DNA of 64,000 nucleotides from NCBI GenBank assembly GCA_008508345.1, contig QNGE01000870.1, positions 99,280 to 163,279 of the forward strand, read 5' to 3'. The stretch comes from Paragonimus westermani. Lineage: Eukaryota; Platyhelminthes; Trematoda; Plagiorchiida; Troglotrematidae. Position 1 is the first letter of the stretch. Every line of letters starts with the position of its first letter. This document shows, one piece after another, positions 56,711-64,000 of this stretch. The position numbers and the translations under genes were made by a program. The notes below the pieces were generated by a model, which was not told where the DNA came from, made no database searches, and saw only the letters and a program-made list of their open reading frames with translations.

Positions 56711-59700
56711 GGAAAGAAGCCTAGGCGCGTTACCAGCAGCTGGACATTTCCTCACATTGTGCCTTATAGTTGTACTTTGCACTTCCGATCCAGCTGTTCG
56801 ATAATGGTCTGCGTAGTTACCACCACTAGTAGGACAGCGTCTCATTGTTAGATTGGTATCAGCATGTTTATTTTCGACAGAAACTATTAGTCGATCCCCC
56901 GACACCATCAAACACCGTTTGGAGTGGGTAGACTCACTCACAGCGAATACAATTTTTCAGTTTGATCTGCGCAAGACGTACAGGCGGCACTTGCTAGAAT
57001 TAAAGTGTACACGGATATGCATGCTTATAAATGCTCAACAGTGCCCACGCAATAGGTCAGTAACAGTCAGTTGATTTAGCTTGCCCAATCACAAAGAATC
57101 GCACGTTATCACATTCCACCAGTGATTGGATAGACTACGGCGTCCTTCCTTGCGATTTATTCCGGCCAAAACCGCAACGCTTATTTCTCTTCAGTAAAAT
57201 TGTTGCTGATGAAGAAAAATGGTGAGTAAATGAATGAAAATATTTTCGTCTTCGATAGCAATGGACACTTCTCGCTGCGCTGATAGAAAGTTAACACACC
57301 GACTCAAACATGCTATACTGTATGTAAACTTGTTTTTAAGTCATGTTTCTGTCAATAAAATCAGTGAACTTTTACGGATTCGTATGATTTTTTGTATTGC
57401 AAGCGAATCCTTACAGGGCACATTTATTCTTCGTTGGGGTGAATCTTTTAGGAGAGTATTCACCAGACTACAGAACATATTTAACCGATCACAGAATATT
57501 CACTGTGGAAATAGCGTCCACAAAGACACCTTCAAAGATAAAGCGTTTTGTCACGACCATAGTTGCAATTGATGACAATAAGACGCAGGGGTCAAGATAA
57601 CTTTTTCATCTCATTTGTACCGATCGATGCAGTCCATTTCAGAATAACAGCTTGTAACTTACAAATTCCACCATCACGAGTAACGCTGCTAGATTTGATG
57701 GCCGGTTGGATAAGTGATTTGGTCCGTAACTCAAACGGCTTCCGATTCGATGTCATGTTTTCAAATTACTTCTAATAAATGAGCTCAAACAAGTGGGAAA
57801 CCCGACCAGAGAGCGTCGGTTTGACAGTGAGCACTAAAAAAATATTAAAATGATTTTACGATCAATCGGGGTATAATCTGCAGCAGCACATGCTTGTATG
57901 CTGTTGTTGGTAGTCTCAAACCAGAGGCAGTGGGGTTCATATTAGCTTAACTTTAGTACCACAGTATTGAAAAAACAGCCATGTGGTGTATACACTAGTG
58001 TTCAAGTTACTATCTATGTTGCCATATCGATCAAGAAAGTGTGCTAGCAATGACTGTAGCGTAGAATATGTGAATTTGGCTCAAGTAATTGATTGCCGGC
58101 GTGCTTTGTTGAGATATCAATTAGACTACGGTTATACCTATGTATACAGACAGGAAGAATTTCTGTATGTGTACTCAGCCACTTATTTTGCTTTTTTGGG
58201 GCAACATCAAGGCTAAGAAAAGATACAGGGTGGAAGAGCATTTGATGAACATGTCTGAAGAAGGCTCTGTATCCAGAGTGGAAGGTTAGCAATAAACCAT
58301 CCAATCAAATGGTCACAAGATGTTCTGGAACTATAAGCTCTCAGTCGGTCTCCAGTATATTCCAGCTAATGCGGATTGTGTTTCGGTATCAATAACAGAC
58401 GGAACGAAATCGGTATGAAATGTGCGACGGCGTTGACCTTTAACAAACGGAAACACACCATTCTAGCATTTCCACACATTATGAGCGATGAAGAGAGAAA
58501 ACGACGAGCTTGTTAATTGGCAAAATTTAGGCGAAGCTTGAAAGTAAAACTTCTGTTGCACTCCATCGTCATGTTTCAGAAGTAACCGATCGGTGTGAAA
58601 CTTCAAAACTGTTCGTGAAAACGGAAATTGGAATGGACGAAAGGTTTGCAGAAAGTCCTGGTAAATTTACACTGCACACGGAATTCTATAGGCTGTATTG
58701 TAGCAACGAAAGAATTATAAGGGAATAGAATAAACGAATGTTTAGCTGAGTTCCACAACAACTTTCAGCAGAACCTCTGCAAAGGCAGCTGTACCAGTAC
58801 TTACAGTCCTACAAACTTCACATTCTTGGCTGGAGAGGCAACGCCTAGACGAATTACACATGTTGCTGGTAGGTTTTGATCAAAGGCGCATAAAGTGAAA
58901 TTTATTATTCAGTTTAACGATGAAACCCGTTTACCAATATCAATTATTAGAACAATTTCAGATCTACGGGCGTACAAGCAGTCGGTCGGAATTTCAACTC
59001 ACGTTTAAAGTGTTTTGGGAATAATCCTGGCACTTTATCATTTAGGAATCCTACCGATTGTAATGGAATTTCCAAAGGATTCGTTAAAGGGATCACAAAG
59101 GATTTGGGCACATTATTTAAGAACGACTATTGACAGTTCTTCGGGCTCATTTGCACTGTTCTGATTAAATGAACACCACAGTCCCGTTGATAAACTCTTT
59201 CTGTTAGAGGGTCAGTTCGCTTGCACTGTCCTATCCTAAAAGACATCCAGCTGAAAATGCCGAATTTATCTCTAACGCAACCCAACAAAATAAACCGCTT
59301 CTGAATGTCAGACTGGCACTTGAGGTAAAATGATATCAGAATAGTTCTGCAAATAGTTCGCTAAAACAAGATGACTCATGTGGTCGGTGTCTCAAGCACA
59401 TCGGATTCCGGCAACCCTATTAATGTTTTATGTGCAATCCGACTTATTGTAAATACCGCAAGAACGGTTAGAGATTTGCCCACGAACAGGCTAATTGTTC
59501 AAATGGCCCTCGAAAGTGGAAATTAGAGTCAATAACACGGCTCATTAACAACCTCGACTGGTTTTTTTTGACAAGCATATTGAGTTCTACGTTGCATAAT
59601 TTCCATCCGAGACGCTTGTCTACCATCCCTTAAGTCCATTAGTTTTGGATGATACCAGGCATCGTGTATCTGAACATTTTTGCCTGTTTTCAGAACACGT

Positions 59701-59880
59701 GCATTTTGCACCTCACTACCATAACGCTATTTCGAATCACACCATAGCTGCAACTATATTCGGATGTCACGTTGGTTGATGGACGGTAGGCATAAGGGTT
59801 GGGTTATCACGAGGAATCGTGTCCGTGTACATCCGCCGAAAAGTCGTTTAATAAAGCTGTAATGAAGACTGTTTGTAGGG
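56711..59880. other. No recognised gene; includes 5' flank of the NPF-like exon
   Basis: 3.2 kb. The NPF-like frame is open up to 56941, so the 5' untranslated region or an upstream splice is probably in 56711-57000, but no promoter motif could be chosen with confidence. Other open stretches (57234-57572 +, 112 codons) are unassigned. Confidence 0.45.
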
Positions 59881-60040
59881 ATTTTCGTTCCTCTAACAGA
59901 AAGACATTTCCTGATAAGTTGACGATCGTCGGCAATTTTTTGACAGATACCCACTGGACATGTTTTTCTAGTTTGGTTATCCGTGACGAGGACTACTTTT
60001 CCGATGTTGCAGCGACTATTCTTCCACACAAAAGTTCGTA
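59881..60040 (-). mobile_element. BEL/Pao-like integrase C-terminal domain relic
   Basis: The - strand reads IGKVVLVTDNQTRKTCPVGI, then a charged spacer and IRKCLSVRG. This fits the C-terminal integrase module of BEL/Pao-type LTR retrotransposons (GDVVLVxDxxxxRxxWPLGxVxxxxxxxDxxVRxxxVRT), with Trp replaced by Cys. LRTFVWKNSR lies just upstream, where these proteins have a W-containing segment. No other parts of the element or LTRs were seen. It could also be another LTR-element integrase tail. Confidence 0.5.
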
Positions 60041-60429
60041 ACCGCGAGTGGCACCTTCCTGTAGCTTGAGCATAGCCTATAAAATGTGATTGTGGAAGCT
60101 GTTTTGTCCTACAAGGGCAACACTAATTACCCAGAGACCATGGTTCAAATCGTATTCCAATGTACGGCTGCTGACTCTTACATTCGATCGTTCAAAAAGG
60201 TTGATAACGGATTTAGTGGGCCAAGGACGTAGTTGGCACAAGGATTGTTTAGTTAGAAAATCGACATATGAGTACATGCTTGAGCACCGCCTTAAAACAC
60301 AAATATTCGTTTGCACATAACACGAACCCACGTGTAAAAACACTACTTCTTGTCAGAGTGCACTCCAGTGTTCTTTCGCACCTTTTCTCGGTTACTTCAA
60401 CATCTAAATACGTGCCTCCGCTTGACTAA
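60041..60429. other. No recognised gene
   Basis: About 390 bases between two transposon relics. Overlapping open stretches of 76-88 codons are unassigned. Confidence 0.4.
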
Positions 60430-60720
60430 CGGCAAGTACTGTAAGATGATCGTTCCTCACTACAGGGATAAACGAAGATGAGGTTAGGAGGCGGATATTT
60501 GATGGCGATTGCAAGTAGTCCAAGTCGTAAGCTCAGATGGTTGAGTCATTTGCTATGGAGGTAGATTACCATACTGAACGCTTGCCGAAACATTAGTCAA
60601 TTAGAGATGGATGGATATAAGGTGTGAAGATAGTTGACTGACAGACGGCTACTGCAGGCCGTGTCCATCTTCCAGATTGAAATTGTGGCGACGCCCGCAG
60701 TCGGAGCGGTTGGAGACGTT
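60430..60720 (+). mobile_element. LINE reverse transcriptase 3' relic
   Basis: The + strand reads INEDEVRRRIFDGD, matching the (V/I)SNxEVRRRVxGxD segment of flatworm LINE proteins. After one in-frame stop and a frame change comes RKLRWLSHLLW (canonical LRWLGHVLRM), then HTERLPKH (canonical HRLPRR) in the first frame. Order is correct and two frames are used. The downstream part continues in degraded form to about 60720. Confidence 0.65.
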
Positions 60721-63700
60721 GAGATAGATGGCGTTAGTCAGGCTTATTGACGTAAACAACGGTGTTATTTAGCAGAAGTGTCTGCAAAGTAAGTGCAGTC
60801 AACGACGCCATACTGTAAACGTTACTGATGACGCCCCATTTTATTTGCAGTTCTGATACTTGTTTGCAAGATGGGAGGATATTGAGGCTGAATGCTTGAG
60901 TCTAGATAGGCGATTTTGAACAGTTAGTTGCCCTCCATCTTTGCATTTTGTTCTCTTGCTAGGGTTGGTTCTCGCCATGGTTTTGTGGCAATTGACAATT
61001 GCCTTAAACCCCGGTGTGTTGCTATGCAACGTGACGGTGGTGCTTCTTCTGATGACAACAACGTAAACGATGCAAATCGGTTAATGTCCATCAGTTACAG
61101 CGGCTCCGGAGCTGCAATCACTACTGCTCCCGCCACACGCATCTTGTTCATAGAGTTCTGACGCCTTGTTAGAATGGTCTTTCAGAGTGGAACTCGAAAA
61201 GTTAAACCTGCCTTTTGTTTCAACAAAATCTATTTACAAGTTTGAAAAGCGAGCAAGCACAACGACAATCCTGATGGGCCAACTTCTGCTTAACTGTCTG
61301 GAACTTTTCACGTCTACACAAGATAACTGGTGGCACTTGGCATGACCTGAGAAACAGACACTGTTTGGAATCCGGGTATGTCAGATGGGGATTTAAGATC
61401 AATGTTTCCGAGGAGAAGAGGTTAGGGTACTATGTAGAGAAAGTTCGCTGAATTTTTAAGAAAAAGTCAAGGGGACAGTGTGAATTAATAGCCCGGATGT
61501 GTCAAAAGCGGTTTGAGAGGGACATGAAATGGATTTTCGGTTAACGTGAAACACTAATTTCATGAAGAGCCGATGGTAGGCCAGGAGAGAGTTGTCTGAA
61601 CCCGGGGTCAGTCTGACTCACAGTTGTAATCGATGGGTGACTGTAACTAAAGCCACGTGAGAATCGTGCTTCGTAGAGCGAAGAAGAGTGCATTGTTCAA
61701 AAGCAGAGGGAAAATCAAAAACGTTTTGGGAAAGTGCGCATTTTTCAAGGAAGAAACTAATGACCAGCCCAATCTTTCGAGCAAAAATCAATGTAAACTT
61801 TAGTTGTGATTATATCAAGTTTGGTAGATCCCACAACAGTATTACACACACCATTGCAACCAGAGTGGTAAAACAAACAAGACATTATGGAACTTGAGTG
61901 TACCGAGCTAAGGAATAAGGCAAATATACAAAATCTGGTCTAGGTCCCATCTAACTGCATTAATGGACAACGATGTCTCAGTGTTTTAAGAACAGCCACA
62001 TAACCTACATGAATCGCACCATGAGTCGAAACGGTTACTGAAGAAATTTAGTTTTACATAGTACTGAAAAGAACTTTACCAAACATAATTCACACCCATC
62101 TCAAGCTGCAGGTCAACTGAATGTTCAAGTAAACGAACAGTGAACAAATAAAGTTATGGGGCTGTGAAGTCTTCACAGAACAGCCAAAAGAACATGAGAC
62201 GATCTCACTAAAACGCCTGAATTCGAATGGTAGTGAGGCGGACTACAAGTAACGATTGTAGAAAAAAAGTCGAGAAATATATAAAAATCTGTATGAATAG
62301 GAGGATATTTGAACATAGGTATCAAACGTTTCGTGATTAGCAATCCAAAGCGCTTCTGCTAAAAAACACACAAAGTGTACTTTCAACAAGTAAACTCAAC
62401 ATAACTTCAATAATTTATCAGCCTAATTTATCGGCCTACTATAAGGACGACTACAAGTAGTTAAGTCATTTCAAACTGTATAAAAAGATCACCAAAATAA
62501 TGTGGACTTAACACGCTTGGGCAAAAACAGGTTCGGGTATGGAAATAAACCACCTCGTAAGTATCCAGAGAGTAGACAAAACAATGAGCCAGTCGTACAC
62601 GGTAGAACACATAGCATTGCCCTAAAACGCACGAGACGTTTATCAGAAGGACATCCGAACTGTCTGCGTATGTTGAATGGTTCCGTAAATGTCATCTAAA
62701 ACACTGGCCCCAATGGGATCTAATAGAGTCCGAAACAGTAAACAAACTCTAACTTGTGAGAACTCAACTTATCTGAACAAATTGAGCGTACTTTCAACGG
62801 CGTGTACTTGCAGACAGAACAATACAGTCTATGCATGATCAGATGACTTTCCTCTAACAAATTGGCCCAATAAGTATTCCAGCGAAAATTGACTACGTTC
62901 ATCATAACGTGTTGCACTGTCAGTGACTACTGGCTCTCTTTTTGTAAAAGATCTACAAGCCACAACTCTCCAAGTACCGCAATCCAACCGAACTTCCGCC
63001 AGTCCCTTTCAAAAGTGGTAGTAAAGTGGTCATTTATCGACGTATTCGCTGTACTGATGCAACGTTGCCTCAGTATTCTGGTAATCAGGCCTGCTGCATA
63101 GCTACTATCTCCGTTTTCAAAGCAGCTCAAATCATAGATTACCAGATCACTGAGGAACGGGTCTGATTTTCATCGTCACAAAGAATCCAGCACTTCATAT
63201 TCTTCCTGGCCTTTCTCCATTCACAAAGATTCAAATAACATAACAGCAAGCCTGTTTCCGTTCTTGCTGTGACAGCATAATGGAAATTCTCTGGAACCGT
63301 ACAAGAGAGATAAGAGACCATATTATTGACTTGACGGTGAATAATATTCAGTTATGTGTCCTGCAAATCTAAAACAAAGTTGACAGTCGAATACAACAAC
63401 CAATTCAGTGGGACGCAAAAAGCAATCACTTCAAGAAGATAGACGATATGATAACAGATAAACATAAATTGTGTGCGCCTACTCTTACTACAGAATATCA
63501 TTAACAACAGTATCTGTGTCGTTAAGTACTCCAATAGAATTCCCATTTGTTTCTGCTAATTAGTCGACAATTGGCTATCCGAAAAATTAACGTTTCTTGG
63601 TGATCTAGTAGGATGGTGTAATTTTAAATTAAGGTAGAGATGAGGCTAAAATTGTTCCGTTAGATGTGCACTCGACCAACATTTCGTTCGTTCTAGTCAA

Positions 63701-63740
63701 TCAGATGCACAAACTGCTTACTGAGTGGATAAATACGTAC
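60721..63740. other. No recognised gene
   Basis: 3 kb of anonymous sequence. Short open stretches only, none with recognised similarity. Confidence 0.5.
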
Positions 63741-64000
63741 ATCATCATCATCATAACAGCCATGAGCCTGACCAAAGGTACTGTGGCTCGGGCCGCCGCT
63801 CACCTCAACAGTGACGTGGAATATCCTAGAAGGAAAGAGTACTACGAGGGACAACAAAGGTTGAAGAAAACTAAATGGAAGAACTAGAAATGGTATGGAT
63901 ACAGGTACGCCATTGACTGCGACACACCGCCATCTCGGATAGCGTCTCTAACCAACGGTTTGAGTGATCACGAGGACCCCAGCCAGGCAGGCGATGCCTG
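63741..64000 (-). mobile_element. LINE 3' end (tail family copy 3), running off the window
   Basis: On the - strand the window edge reads CCTGGCTGGGGTCCTCGTGA, encoding PGWGPRD, then a 3' untranslated region ending in an ATG-repeat tail (63741-63755 as ATCATCATC on +). It aligns base by base with 24868-25100 of the LINE at 25 kb, including TTCATACCATTTCTA/TCCATACCATTTCTA and TGAGCGGCGGTCCAGACC/TGAGCGGCGGCCCGAGCC. The reverse transcriptase, if present, lies beyond position 64000. Confidence 0.85.

Noticed and set aside
56711..56941. 77-codon N-terminal extension of the NPF-like frame
   Set aside because: It would place the hydrophobic segment internally; a secreted precursor needs it at the N-terminus, so the start at 56710 is preferred, though not proven.

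Overview
This window is nuclear DNA of a metazoan, most likely a flatworm and probably a digenean trematode. The base composition is moderately AT-rich. Coding exons are small and separated by kilobases of intron. The spaces between them hold decayed copies of Penelope-like, RTE/CR1-like LINE, mariner-like and BEL/Pao-like elements of the kind typical of trematode genomes. No operons, ribosome binding sites or other bacterial signals were seen. The species assignment is inference.

1-12.5 kb, + strand: the 3' half of a CLC-7 type chloride/proton exchanger gene. Seven exons (296-527, 1098-1306, 4553-4831, 5126-5212, 7471-7560, 10258-10338, 12154-12279) join in frame with GT/AG boundaries to give 367 residues. 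These cover the last membrane helices, both cytoplasmic CBS domains and the C-terminus. Its introns carry a Penelope-like relic, a LINE 3' tail, a local duplication and a LINE reverse-transcriptase relic. A polyadenylation signal lies at 12506.

12.5-40 kb: no host gene recognised. There is a LINE fragment at 24.0-25.1 kb, a nearly full-length but inactivated Penelope-like retroelement at 27.5-29.25 kb lying between TA-rich tracts, and the C-terminal end of a second Penelope-like family at 39.7-39.9 kb (- strand).

40-56.4 kb: mostly anonymous sequence with a tRNA-derived element (46.3 kb, -), a mariner-type DNA-binding domain relic (48.1 kb, +), an unclassified repeat shared by 33.0 and 51.2 kb, and an 81-bp 3' fragment of the 27 kb Penelope-like family at 52.24 kb.

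56.4-56.7 kb, - strand: the most interesting locus. A single exon encodes a hydrophobic N-terminus, a Lys-Arg site and a C-terminus ending YHFVHGTPR. It is cut by a phase-2 splice donor inside the last Arg codon. This is the pattern of neuropeptide F (NPF/NPY-family) precursors, whose genes keep an intron in the penultimate Arg codon. The terminal exon, expected to start with the amidated Phe and Gly, was not found.

56.7-64 kb: anonymous sequence with a BEL/Pao-like integrase C-terminal relic (59.9-60.0 kb, -), another LINE RT 3' relic (60.4-60.7 kb, +), and a LINE 3' tail (63.74-64.0 kb, -) that runs off the window and matches the tail at 25 kb.

The two host genes, an ion transporter and a neuropeptide precursor, have no evident functional link.
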